Shown one piece after another: positions 1 to 8,700 of a stretch of DNA of 14,008 bases. The notes beneath the pieces were generated by a model that saw only the letters and a list, made by a program, of their open reading frames with translations, made no database searches and was not told the origin of the DNA. This DNA comes from a bacterium (lineage in GTDB: Bacteria > UBA9089 > UBA9088 > JAGUXG01). How positions within the stretch are numbered: the stretch's first letter is position 1; each line of letters starts with the position of its first letter. Where the stretch lies: NCBI GenBank assembly GCA_020061965.1, contig JAGUXG010000066.1, forward strand, positions 1-14,008. Direction: 5' to 3'. A program made the position numbers and the translations under genes.

Positions 1-78
1 GGTTTTGGTCATTTGAACTTTGGATTTCATTTGACATTTAAGCTTAGAATTTAGATTTTTGCCAAAGTTGAGGAGATA

Positions 79-156
79 AGATCCAAACCTACAACTTACA
101 ACATCCTAAACTTACAACCTCAGGCTCTCTTTGTAAACCTGATTTACTTGGGTATA
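79..156. repeat. 78-bp dispersed direct repeat, copy 1
   Basis: This block is repeated at 5550-5627 with 77 of 78 bases identical; the only difference is C at 89 against T at 5560. Its first half is a low-complexity run of CAACTTACAAC-like units and its second half is unique-looking (CAGGCTCTCTTTGTAAACC and onward). It sits directly upstream of the giant FG-GAP gene, while copy 2 sits behind that operon, so the two copies bracket the pair of surface-protein genes. It carries no ORF and no transposase, so it resembles a non-autonomous intergenic repeat. Confidence 0.9.
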
Positions 157-158
157 AA
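131..158 (+). promoter_or_regulatory. Candidate promoter inside repeat copy 1, for the FG-GAP/porV-like operon
   Basis: TTGTAA (131-136) is followed after 16 bases by TATAAA (153-158), a 4/6 and 5/6 match to the sigma-70 boxes, 47 bases before the start codon of the FG-GAP gene. All but the last two bases fall within the 78-bp repeat. A second option is the TATATAAA stretch at 195-202 just before the start codon, which lacks a clear -35 box. Weak evidence from consensus matching only. Confidence 0.35.
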
Positions 159-205
159 AAATTTTATTTAAGTCTTTTTCAAAAAATGCCGATGTATATA
201 AAGAG

Positions 206-3200
206 ATGAGAAAGATCTTCTTTTTATTGCTTCTGGCGAAGGTAGCCTTAGCAGGCTCTCCACAATTTACTGCTGAGCTTAAAGTGGAGAAGAAGGTGCT
301 CAAGGCTGGTTATAATGCCTCACCCGCTGTCATTGACTGGAATCTTGATGGAAAGAAGGACATCATTGTGGGTGATAGCGCAGGATATATCTGGTTCTAT
401 AAAAATATAGGCACAGATGAATCTCCATCCTTTAATACTGGAGAAAAGATTGAGATAGGCGATGTGCCATTTAGAAGAGAGGATGGATATGCTGTGCCAC
501 ACCCCTGTAATTTTGATGCAGAAAAACATTGGGACCTCTTGATTGGAGGAGCTAATGGCAAAGTCCTGGTAGCAAAAAGCACTAACCCTATGGCAGAAGG
601 CACAACCCCTATACTTAGACTGGCAGAAGAGTTAAGAGCAAATGATATGGTTATCAGCAAAGACTTTTCTGCTCCCTATCTTTTTGATATTGATGAAGAT
701 AACCTGCCAGACCTATTTCTTGGCGACAAACACGGCCAAGTCTGGTTCTTCAAAAATACAGGCAGGCAGGATATGCCAATATTCTCAAAAGAAACCCTCA
801 CTTTAATAGGAAGTTCAACCTTAGATGTCGGACAATACGCAAAACCTGTGATAGCTGATTGGAATGGCGATGGGAGAAAGGACTTAATCTGTGGCAATGA
901 GACAGGAAATGTCCTTCTTTTCAAAAGGGGGACAGAGACTCTTGGAACTGGAACTTATGTTCCCAAATTTCTCTCAGGAGAGAAGATAAAGGTTTCTGGG
1001 ACAGATATAGATGTTGGGCTGTTTGCTTCACCCTTTATTGTTGACTGGAATAACGATGGGGCTCGCGACCTTCTGGTTGGAGAGAACTATGGAAAGATAC
1101 AGCTCCTTGTCAACACAAATTTTCATCCAAGTGAGCCTCCAATATTTAATGCCTCTCAGTATGTTGATGGGGACCCAGAGCCTCTTGATATAGGTGGTTA
1201 TTCAAAGCCTCAAGTGATTGACTGGAACAACGATGGCAAGAAGGATATTATTGTCGGAGAGGAGTTTGGTCGGGTGGCTCTATTTCTAAATTCAGGCAAG
1301 GACGAAGACCCACTCTTTACTGGTGAATTCTTCTTTTTGGAAAAGAGTGGCACAACAACCTCTGAGATTAAACTGCAGCTTACTAGCCCCTGGGCCTGCG
1401 ACTGGAATGGCGATTATAAGAAAGACTTAGTTGTTGGGGATGCAAATGGCTATGTCTGGGTCTTTATAAACTCAGGCACAAATGACGCTCCAGTGTTTAA
1501 CAAAGGCACTTATGCGGTAAGATCAGGCAATCTACCAATCGATGTTGGTCATGATGCTTCGCCTTGTGTTATTGATTATGACAACGATGGCAAGAAGGAC
1601 CTCATTGTCGGAGATAGGTATGGAGATATTCGGTTCTTCCCAAATATAAATACGGACGAGGTTCCAATCTTCTCTGAACCTACTACAATTCAAGCAGGGG
1701 TTGGAAACAATGCCTTGCCTTTTGTCATTGACTATAATAAAGATGGCAAAAAAGACCTTTTAGTTGGGGTAAAGGATGGTACAATCTGGCTCTTTATCAA
1801 TATCGGCACAGACAAAAACCCATATTTCAGCGAGAAGAAAAGACTGAAGCTATCTAATGGAAACGACATCAATGTTGGTGGTTGTGCCTCGCCTAATTTA
1901 TGCGACTGGGACAAAAATGGCAGCTTAGATATTATCGCTGGAAGAGAAGATGGTCAGATCTCTTTGTATCTATCAACATTTTCAAACTCTCTTCCTAAGG
2001 TTACCATTGACACGCCACAAGGCACTTCATCAGGAAAGGTGAATATCTCTTATACCTTAGTTGATGAAGACTTTGACACCATAAAAATACTGCCAGAGTA
2101 CTCAAAGGATAGTATCTCCTGGTACGAGGCAACAGCTGGAGCTGGAGGTGAGGGAAAGGAGGGGCTCACTTCCTCTCCAGCTGGAATATCTCATATCTTT
2201 GTCTGGGACTCGGTAAAAGACCTTGGTGCTATTCAAGCAAATGCTATCTTCAGGATAACACCATCTGACCAAAGCGGAGATGGTCAAACTGTAAAGACTG
2301 CAAATTTTCTTATAAATAATACCTCTGAGGTAACGCTTCCTCCTATCCAGGCAAACGGAGAGAATCTGGATATTGGAGCATACTCTGCACCAGGAGCCAC
2401 GAACCTCAAAAAAGACCTGATCATAGGAGATAGCGATGGATACCTGAATTTTTACTTAAACAGCGGAACAGAGCAGAATCCCAGTTTTACAAACTCCTTA
2501 AAGCTTCAAGAAAAAAGCACCTCTACGGCGATCCCAATCAAGTGTAAGTCCTATTCTGTTCCAGAGATAACTGATTTCAACAACGATGGGAACATAGACA
2601 TCCTTGTGGGCAATGAGTTTGGTGATATTATCCTCTTCAAGAATATAGGTGAGGAAAGACCGCCAATATTTGAAAGAAAGGTCATCGTCTCTGCAGAATC
2701 GTCTCTTGATGTTGGAAGCAATATTGTCCCCAGAATCATTGACTGGAACAAGGATAACAAAAAGGATATTTTGGTAGGAGATAGACAGGGGTATCTCTGG
2801 ATATACCTGAACACAGGCACAGACGAAAATCCCTCTTTTTCAACAGCAACAAAGGTTTTTGTGGGGACTGGTTCTACCCCTGCCAAGGTTTCTGGCAATT
2901 CTGCACCTTGTTTTATTGACTGGAACGGAAATGGAAAAGAAGATTTGATTGTTGGGGATAGTAATGGCTATCTCTGGCTCTTTCTAAATTATGGCATAAC
3001 CACACCCCAATTTGATCAGGGGACAAGGGTAAAGGTTGAGAGCAAAGAGATAGATATCGGAGAGAATGCCATTCCTTTTGTCTTAGACTATAACAACGAT
3101 GGCAAAAAGGATATTTTAATAGGAAATAAAGCTGGATTAGTCTATCTCTATCAACTGACAGAGGAGAGGAGAAATAATCCTCCGTTTGCCTGGATAAACC

Positions 3201-4435
3201 CATTGACAGAAGGAGCAAGGACAGTCAATATCGCCTATCTCCTCGTAGATGTGGATGGAGATACAGGGAGAGTTCAGGCAGAATATTCCTTAGATGGATT
3301 AGTCTGGAAAGAGGCAACTGGTGGCGACAAAGAGAACCTCTTAGCTTCAGGGTCTGGTATCCAGAATATATTCTCCTGGAGCTCAGACCTTGACCTTCCC
3401 AGCACAAAAACTATTGTCTGGTTCAGGATAACACCTTCTGACCCCATTGTTGTTGGAACATCATCCATTGGCTCATTCACCCTTGATAACTTGAATTATC
3501 TGCCAGTTATCAAGAATCTCAAGGCTTATGGCAATTCTGCGATGATAAAGATAGCCTTTGATTTAGAGGATGGAGATGGCGAACAAGCAACAATTACCCT
3601 GAAATATAACGGCAAAAACGGAAGTCTTACTGGTGGAAGCTATTTTGCCCCAGGTCAAAGGGAGGTCTTCTGGCAATCTGGGATAAACCTGCCAGATACA
3701 GAGACAACAGTTAAATTAGAACTCCTTCCGAGTGACCCATCAGGAGATGGTGTTGCTGGTACTATGACCATTTTAATAAAAAATTCAGGCCTGGCCTCAA
3801 AAGAGATTAGGAGACAAGATATTGGGAAGGAGTTTCTCTTCTCTCCAACAAAGATGATTATAAATAGCCTTAATGAGGATATTGTGGTTACAGTTGAGGA
3901 GATGGATGGGAGATCTCTACCAGCATTTGACAGAGCCATACCTGGGCTATCTGACACAATACGAAGGATACATGTAGTGAAAAAGAATGAGCCAGATAAG
4001 GGGATAAGTAGCCTGGCTGCAACGGTCTTTATTCCATACACTGATCAATTTAATGATGAGACAGAGGAGAACTTGGCTATATTTGAATTGAGAGACTCAA
4101 GCTGGAAACCATTAAAGAGCAGTGTTGACCTGAATAATAATATGGTCAGGGCTGATATTACCTCTCCTAATACATTCAGGATAGGGCTTGGCTTTGCTCA
4201 GTTGCTTGATAATCTAAGACCTTATCCAAATCCTTGTAAGGGTAAAAATGTAACCTTTGCAACAGGTTCAAAGATTAAAATCTTCACCTTGATGGGCGAA
4301 TTAGTCAAAGAGCTTAATGGTGTAAACTGGGATACAACTAATCAAGCAGGCAAAGAGGTTGCCTCAGGGATGTATATCTGGTTAGCAGAAGAAGGAGGAA
4401 AGACCAAAAAGGGGATTTTGGTGATAATAAGATGA
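206..4435 (+). CDS. Giant secreted FG-GAP/VCBS-repeat protein with Ig-like domains and C-terminal sorting-type domain
   Basis: The N-terminus is a Sec signal peptide (MRKIFFLLLLAKVALA, likely cleaved after Ala16). About ten FG-GAP/VCBS repeats follow (roughly residues 30-590), each built on D-W-N-x-D-G-K-K-D then VGD-x-x-G-x-x-x-x-F-x-N, a calcium-loop pattern of beta-propeller blades. An Ig-like domain (about 595-715) is followed by five more blades (about 730-985) and two further Ig-like domains (about 990-1195). The chain ends in a region starting RPYPNP at residue 1338, with KIFTLMGELVKEL and ASGMYIWLAEEGGK. This matches FlgD-Ig-like/type IX secretion C-terminal domains, which direct export through the outer membrane and surface attachment. 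No enzymatic motif is visible, so binding or adhesion is the likeliest role, by inference. The start codon has only a weak AAAGAG beside it. The stop overlaps the next start (ATGA), implying co-translation with the porV-like gene. Confidence 0.9.
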   Translation: MRKIFFLLLLAKVALAGSPQFTAELKVEKKVLKAGYNASPAVIDWNLDGKKDIIVGDSAGYIWFYKNIGTDESPSFNTGEKIEIGDVPFRREDGYAVPHPCNFDAEKHWDLLIGGANGKVLVAKSTNPMAEGTTPILRLAEELRANDMVISKDFSAPYLFDIDEDNLPDLFLGDKHGQVWFFKNTGRQDMPIFSKETLTLIGSSTLDVGQYAKPVIADWNGDGRKDLICGNETGNVLLFKRGTETLGTGTYVPKFLSGEKIKVSGTDIDVGLFASPFIVDWNNDGARDLLVGENYGKIQLLVNTNFHPSEPPIFNASQYVDGDPEPLDIGGYSKPQVIDWNNDGKKDIIVGEEFGRVALFLNSGKDEDPLFTGEFFFLEKSGTTTSEIKLQLTSPWACDWNGDYKKDLVVGDANGYVWVFINSGTNDAPVFNKGTYAVRSGNLPIDVGHDASPCVIDYDNDGKKDLIVGDRYGDIRFFPNINTDEVPIFSEPTTIQAGVGNNALPFVIDYNKDGKKDLLVGVKDGTIWLFINIGTDKNPYFSEKKRLKLSNGNDINVGGCASPNLCDWDKNGSLDIIAGREDGQISLYLSTFSNSLPKVTIDTPQGTSSGKVNISYTLVDEDFDTIKILPEYSKDSISWYEATAGAGGEGKEGLTSSPAGISHIFVWDSVKDLGAIQANAIFRITPSDQSGDGQTVKTANFLINNTSEVTLPPIQANGENLDIGAYSAPGATNLKKDLIIGDSDGYLNFYLNSGTEQNPSFTNSLKLQEKSTSTAIPIKCKSYSVPEITDFNNDGNIDILVGNEFGDIILFKNIGEERPPIFERKVIVSAESSLDVGSNIVPRIIDWNKDNKKDILVGDRQGYLWIYLNTGTDENPSFSTATKVFVGTGSTPAKVSGNSAPCFIDWNGNGKEDLIVGDSNGYLWLFLNYGITTPQFDQGTRVKVESKEIDIGENAIPFVLDYNNDGKKDILIGNKAGLVYLYQLTEERRNNPPFAWINPLTEGARTVNIAYLLVDVDGDTGRVQAEYSLDGLVWKEATGGDKENLLASGSGIQNIFSWSSDLDLPSTKTIVWFRITPSDPIVVGTSSIGSFTLDNLNYLPVIKNLKAYGNSAMIKIAFDLEDGDGEQATITLKYNGKNGSLTGGSYFAPGQREVFWQSGINLPDTETTVKLELLPSDPSGDGVAGTMTILIKNSGLASKEIRRQDIGKEFLFSPTKMIINSLNEDIVVTVEEMDGRSLPAFDRAIPGLSDTIRRIHVVKKNEPDKGISSLAATVFIPYTDQFNDETEENLAIFELRDSSWKPLKSSVDLNNNMVRADITSPNTFRIGLGFAQLLDNLRPYPNPCKGKNVTFATGSKIKIFTLMGELVKELNGVNWDTTNQAGKEVASGMYIWLAEEGGKTKKGILVIIR

Positions 4436-5319
4436 AGATGAGATATAGGAAAGTTGCACCACTTAAGGCACAGAGTTTGATGGAGAGATTCTGTGTGGCT
4501 CTCTGTGTCTCTGTGGTCAGTTTTTTCTTGCCTTGGGTGGTATTCGCTCAATCTAGTGAGATTGCCACATCTCCTTTACAATTTTTGAAGATGGGTGGAG
4601 GTCCGAGGTCAGAGGCTATGGCTGGTGCTTATGTTGGTCTGGCTGATGATGAGAATGCTATCTTGCTAAATCCAGCAGGTCTGGCTAATGTGAAGGGAAA
4701 AAGGCTTGGTATGTTCCATAATTCATATCTGGCGGCAGTAGGCTTGGAGTCTATCTCTTATACCCATCACTTTGAAGAAAGCCCAGCAGGCCTTGGGGCA
4801 AACCTTCTCTTTCTTCATAGTCCAAAGATAGAAAGGACAACTATTACTCCAGATAAAATAGACGATTTTTCCTGCTATGATGCTGCCTTAACATTAGGCT
4901 ATGGCAGAGAAGTCAGCCCAGATTTATGCCTTGGTGGCACATTAAGGCTTATCAGAGAAAAGCTTGATGACAAGCAAGCAGATACTGCTTGCTTTGATGT
5001 TGGTCTTCTCTTGAAGACAGGCTATCCTGGCCTTAGTTTAGGAATGGGACTTTTCAATATAGGTAAACAGGTTAAATTTATCAGCAAAAATGAGGATTTG
5101 CCTATAACCCTTCGTGGTGGAGCAAGCCTTTCGCTCCTCAAGGATACCCTGATTATCTCCTCCCAGATTGATAAGTCAATAGACAGCTCTGTGACTGCCA
5201 GACTTGGCATTGAACATAAGGCCTTAGAGAGCGTATATCTGCGGGCTGGCTACTCAAACGGACAGGATATAGGCTCTGGAATATCCCTTGGTTTGGGGAT
5301 AAACATGAGAATGTCTTAG
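4432..5319 (+). CDS. PorV/PorQ-like outer-membrane beta-barrel protein (UPF0164-type), apparently frameshifted at the 3' end
   Basis: After a signal peptide (hydrophobic core CVALCVSVVSFFLPWVVFA, residues 21-39), the mature start reads SPLQFLKMGGGPRSEAMAG then LADDENAILLNPAGLA. This is the hallmark N-terminus of the PorV/PorQ family (conserved GxGxRxxxMGGAFVxxADD and WNPAGL). In type IX secretion PorV is the outer-membrane shuttle that receives cargo C-terminal domains, which fits the coupling to the upstream CTD-bearing gene. The start overlaps the upstream stop by ATGA; Met17 (4480) is an alternative start directly before the signal peptide. The ORF ends as GLGINMRMS, but the expected family C-terminus continues in the -1 frame to 5402, so the intact product would be about 323 residues instead of 295. 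Family assignment is firm; function as a T9SS shuttle is inferred. Confidence 0.85.
   Translation: MKMRYRKVAPLKAQSLMERFCVALCVSVVSFFLPWVVFAQSSEIATSPLQFLKMGGGPRSEAMAGAYVGLADDENAILLNPAGLANVKGKRLGMFHNSYLAAVGLESISYTHHFEESPAGLGANLLFLHSPKIERTTITPDKIDDFSCYDAALTLGYGREVSPDLCLGGTLRLIREKLDDKQADTACFDVGLLLKTGYPGLSLGMGLFNIGKQVKFISKNEDLPITLRGGASLSLLKDTLIISSQIDKSIDSSVTARLGIEHKALESVYLRAGYSNGQDIGSGISLGLGINMRMS
4458..4517. repeat. 60-bp imperfect palindrome within the porV-like signal-peptide coding region
   Basis: The left arm ACCACTTAAGGCACAGAG (4458-4475) pairs with the right arm CTCTGTGTCTCTGTGGT (4501-4517), with one gap and a few mismatches, around a 25-base loop. The motif type (accacagag-acacagag) looks like a low-complexity intergenic palindrome, yet here it lies inside codons 9-29 of the porV-like gene and supplies much of the signal peptide. 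Confidence 0.7.
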
Positions 5320-5402
5320 CCGACATATCCTTCTCACCCTATGGAGATTTGGGGAACATAACCAATCTCTCTATCTGTTTCTCCTTCCTGAGCGAGGAAT
5401 AA
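5298..5402 (+). pseudogene. Out-of-frame C-terminus of the porV-like gene (-1 frame)
   Basis: Reading from GAT at 5298 in the -1 frame gives DKHENVLADIS, then FSPYGDLGN, then ITNLSICFSF, stopping at TAA 5400-5402. PorV/PorQ-like proteins typically end in a strand of the form (F/V)PYGDLG followed by a final aromatic beta-strand, so this is the missing end of the barrel. The switch point is T-TTG-GGG at 5292-5298, with TTG and GGG in the upstream frame. Adding one G to the GGGG run restores one continuous ORF. Either a one-base deletion, an assembly error or programmed -1 slippage would explain it. I infer the frames belong together from the family motif. Confidence 0.75.
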
Positions 5403-5418
5403 ACTGCCTTCTTAAAGA

Positions 5419-5473
5419 GTCCATAGTCGATAGTCAATGGCAATAATATCCGCTAAGTCTATGGACTATGGAC
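5419..5473. repeat. Inverted repeat (17-bp arms, GTCCATAGTC family)
   Basis: The left arm GTCCATAGTCGATAGTC (5419-5435) and the right arm GTCTATGGACTATGGAC (5457-5473) are reverse complements at 15 of 17 positions, with a 21-base loop. Each arm is itself made of repeated CCATAGTC/GACTATGG units. It lies 17 bases beyond the restored porV-like stop codon and has no T-run, so a classical intrinsic terminator is unlikely, although it could stabilise the 3' ends of either convergent transcript. Confidence 0.8.
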
Positions 5474-5514
5474 AATTTTGTACTCAAGAAACACGAGGTT
5501 TACCGAAGATTTTT

Positions 5515-5573
5515 GTTGTAGGTTGTAGGTTGAAGAAGTAGAATAAATCAGATCCAAACTTACAACTTACAAC
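5515..5573. repeat. Inverted repeat (17-bp arms, GTTGTAGGTTGTAGG family)
   Basis: GTTGTAGGTTGTAGGTT (5515-5531) pairs with AACTTACAACTTACAAC (5557-5573). Fifteen positions are Watson-Crick and the other two become G-U pairs if the + strand is RNA; the loop is 25 bases. The right arm is the first part of 78-bp repeat copy 2. Copy 1 at 79-156 has no matching left arm directly beside it, only a GTTGAGGAG remnant. Confidence 0.75.
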
Positions 5574-5627
5574 ATCCTAAACTTACAACCTCAGGCTCTC
5601 TTTGTAAACCTGATTTACTTGGGTATA
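5550..5627. repeat. 78-bp dispersed direct repeat, copy 2
   Basis: Near-identical (77/78) to 79-156 and in the same orientation. The TTGTAA-N16-TATA promoter-like arrangement is retained, with TATACA in place of TATAAA. Here it would point rightward into the 3' end of the convergent glycogen gene, so any transcript would be antisense to it. Confidence 0.9.
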
Positions 5628-5719
5628 CATTAAACTATACAATCTCTTTTAATGTCCATCCAAACATTCCCAGGCCTGATTGTATCTGATTTACTCCTCT
5701 CCATATTCTCAGTATATCC

Positions 5720-8700
5720 TCACCCCCAATAGACAAGCCCCAAATCAGCTGTGTCATCCACATCTGGATGAAAGGGTGTGATTCTGACACCATAGTTGAA
5801 CTTGCCTGATGCTATTGCTTTATATTTTCCTGTATATTTGACGGTTGAGTCGTCCTCTGTCTTCACTTCCATCTGAATAACCTGAATCTCGGAAGATGAG
5901 AGCTCTTTTGGCGGCTCTGTAAACTTTAGTTCCTCCTCTTTTTTATCCTCAACCACTACCATTTGAGCAGAAAGCTCCTCTTTTGAAACCCTGCCTTTGT
6001 TTATTTCAAGATGAATGGTTATCTCGTCTCCAACATTCAATCTCTCACCACCTTCTATGGTTATGCTGTTAATATGTGTGCTTGAGAACCTGGCTGTTAT
6101 AGACCTCTTCCAATCAGCAATCTCCTGAACCTTTTTGAATCCTTCAGCCATTAAGCTGAAATACCTCTTGGCCACAGGAACATACATCTTCTCTGTATAA
6201 TCCCTGACCATTCTATGGGTGTTGAACCCTGAGAGGCTGGTAATGATAGCATTCTTCATCCTCTTTATCCATTTTTCAGGAATACTGGCTTCATTTTTGG
6301 CATAATACTCTGGAATAATCTCTTCCTCGAGAAGGTCATAGAGAGAGTCACTGTCTGCCAGATCCTGAGTCTCTGCATTCCTATATTCTCTTCTGGTGCC
6401 TATAGCCCAGCCATTTTTACCATCAAAAGCCTCATCCCACCATCCATCAAGGCTGCTACAATGAATAACCCCATTCATTCCAGCCTTCTGACCACTTGTT
6501 CCGCAGGCTTCAAGGGGTCTCCTTGAATTGTTCAACCAGACATCTACACCTGAGACAATTCTCCTGGCAAGTTTTATGTCGTAGTTTTCTAAGAAGATCA
6601 CCTTTCCCAAGAATTCAGGCTGTTTTCCGAAATTTACTATCTCCTTGATAAGACCAAACGCCATCTCATCCTTAGGGTGAGCCTTTCCAGCCACAACAAA
6701 TTGGATAGGATGCTTTTTATTCAAGATAAGCCTCTTTAGCCTGTTAATATCCTTCAAAAAGAGTGTTGGCCTCTTGTATGTGGCACACCTCCTGGCAAAT
6801 CCAATTGTCAGTGGAATAGGAGAGAGGTTTCTTAAAAACTCCTCAAGGACTTCAGGGTTTTCGCCCTCCCTTGTCCAGTTTTCAATTATCTTTTCTCTGA
6901 TAGAGCCAAAGAGCTTATTCTTGGCAATTGAATGGGCTTGCCAGAGTGCCTCATCAGGGATATCCTGAATCTTCTCCCAAATATCCTTTTTAAACAATGC
7001 CTCATCAAACTCTATGCCGCAATATTTTACTAATAGATTCTTCATCTCCATTGTCAACCATGTAGTAGCATGAACACCATTAGTGATATGGCTGATTGGC
7101 ACCTCTTCCAAAAGAAGCCCTTTCCAGAGATCATGCCACATCTTCTGTGAAACGAGGCCATGCAGTTTGCTCACGCCATTTCTCTTTGAAGAATTCTTCA
7201 GTGCCAGAACAGCCATCTCATAAGGAGCCTTTTCTGTCACATCCTTTCTGCCAAGCTCCCAGAACTCTTTCCAGGATAAGCCATTCGTCTCAACATAGTG
7301 CTTGAAATAGTTTTCTATTAAATTAGGTTCAAAGGTCTCAATCCCTGCTGGAACAGGGGTATGGGTGGTAAAGATAGTGCTTGCCTTGACCACCTCCTTG
7401 GCTGTATCAAGCTCAAGGTTGTTATACCTCATCAGGTTAATCAACCGTTCAATGACCAGAAAGGCAGAGTGTCCCTCGTTTATATGATAGACAGATGGAT
7501 TTATATTCATCTCCTCAAGAAACCTGATGCCGCCAATGCCTAGGACCATCTCCTGCTCTATCCTGAAGTGCCTTTCTCCACTGTATAGCTTTCCTGTAAT
7601 CTCTCTGTCAGAGGGGCTGTTTTCAGGAATATCTGTGTCAAGAAGATAGACTGGTGTCCTTCCTACCTGCACCTTCCATACCTGCGCGTGGACCAATCTT
7701 CCTGGAAAATCAATGGCTATAATCAACCTCTCTTTATTCTTCTTGACCTCTGAAAGAGGCATCCTGAAAAAGTCATTATGAAAATATTCTACCTTCTGAT
7801 CACCGCTTTTAGAGATTCCCTGCTTAAAATAACCCTGTTTATAGAGTAAGCCGATAGCAATAAAGGGAATGTTCAGGTCAGACGAGGATTTTATATGGTC
7901 GCCAGAGAGCATACCCAGGCCCCCAGCATAGAGCGGCATACACTCATGAAAACCATACTCCATAGAGAAGTAAGCCACAGGCCTTGCTTGAGATATTCCC
8001 TCTATCTGTTCTAAAAGGGATTTCTTGCTTGAGCAATATTTATCAAACCTCTTCATGACGCTCTCATAGAGATGGAGATAGTCCTCATTTTCAGCCGCCT
8101 CTCTTAACCTTTCTGGGCTTACTGTCTCCAAAAACGCCACAGGGTTATTGCCCATCTTTTCATAAAGGACAGGGTCAAGCCTGGAAAAGAGCTCATAAGC
8201 ATCCTGATTCCATCCCCACCAGAGGTTATAGGCAAGCTCCCGAAGCCTCTTTATCTCTTGAGGAATGGAAGACTTTATAGAAAATTGTCTGAATCTCGGC
8301 ACAGGGCTATCTGCACCCCTATACACCTCACCAAGTTTTATCACTTCTTTCTTGGCTAGTCTCTCCTGGCAATTCCTTTCAGCAATATTAAACGCCTCAA
8401 TATAGTTCTTATAAAAGACATTCCATTCCGCAGATAGTGCCATTGTTCTGACAGAGTCCCGCATCTTTTCCCTATCTTCTGTTTTCAGTGCTGAAAAATA
8501 TAGAAGGAAGTTCTTCAGTTCTATTACAGAGGAAGCAAAATCCTTTTCAAAGACTGAAAGCACCTTTATAGCCCCATATTTTCCTTCAATAGAGTTCACC
8601 CATTGCCCGAATCCAGCTGCATCTGTGGTCAGTGTAGGCACAGAAAAGGTAATTGACTCAAGGCCAGTGTATCCCCATGGTTCATAGAAACTGGGATACA

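Larger units (their letters stand above)
5403..5719. other. Repeat-filled non-coding spacer between convergent genes
   Basis: The spacer separates the porV-like gene from the convergent glycogen gene. It contains two hairpin repeats (5419-5473 and 5515-5573) and the second copy of the 78-bp repeat. The remainder (5628-5719) shows no ORF, RNA gene or U-tract terminator that I can support. Confidence 0.7.

Noticed and set aside
2551..4041. Several minus-strand ORFs of 100-128 codons opposite the FG-GAP gene
   Set aside because: They mirror the repeated blades and Ig domains, have no family features and no ribosome binding sites; antisense shadows of a long biased gene.
206..5402. Tandem DNA repeats of the FG-GAP gene as CRISPR or other non-coding array
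   Set aside because: The roughly 190-bp period is imperfect at DNA level and encodes conserved protein blades.
5419..5573. Intrinsic terminator for the porV-like or glycogen gene
   Set aside because: The hairpins have long loops and no following T-run on either strand, so they do not fit a rho-independent terminator.
79..5627. Composite transposon or insertion sequence bounded by the 78-bp repeats
   Set aside because: No transposase, terminal inverted repeats or target-site duplication were seen; the enclosed genes look like ordinary chromosomal ones.
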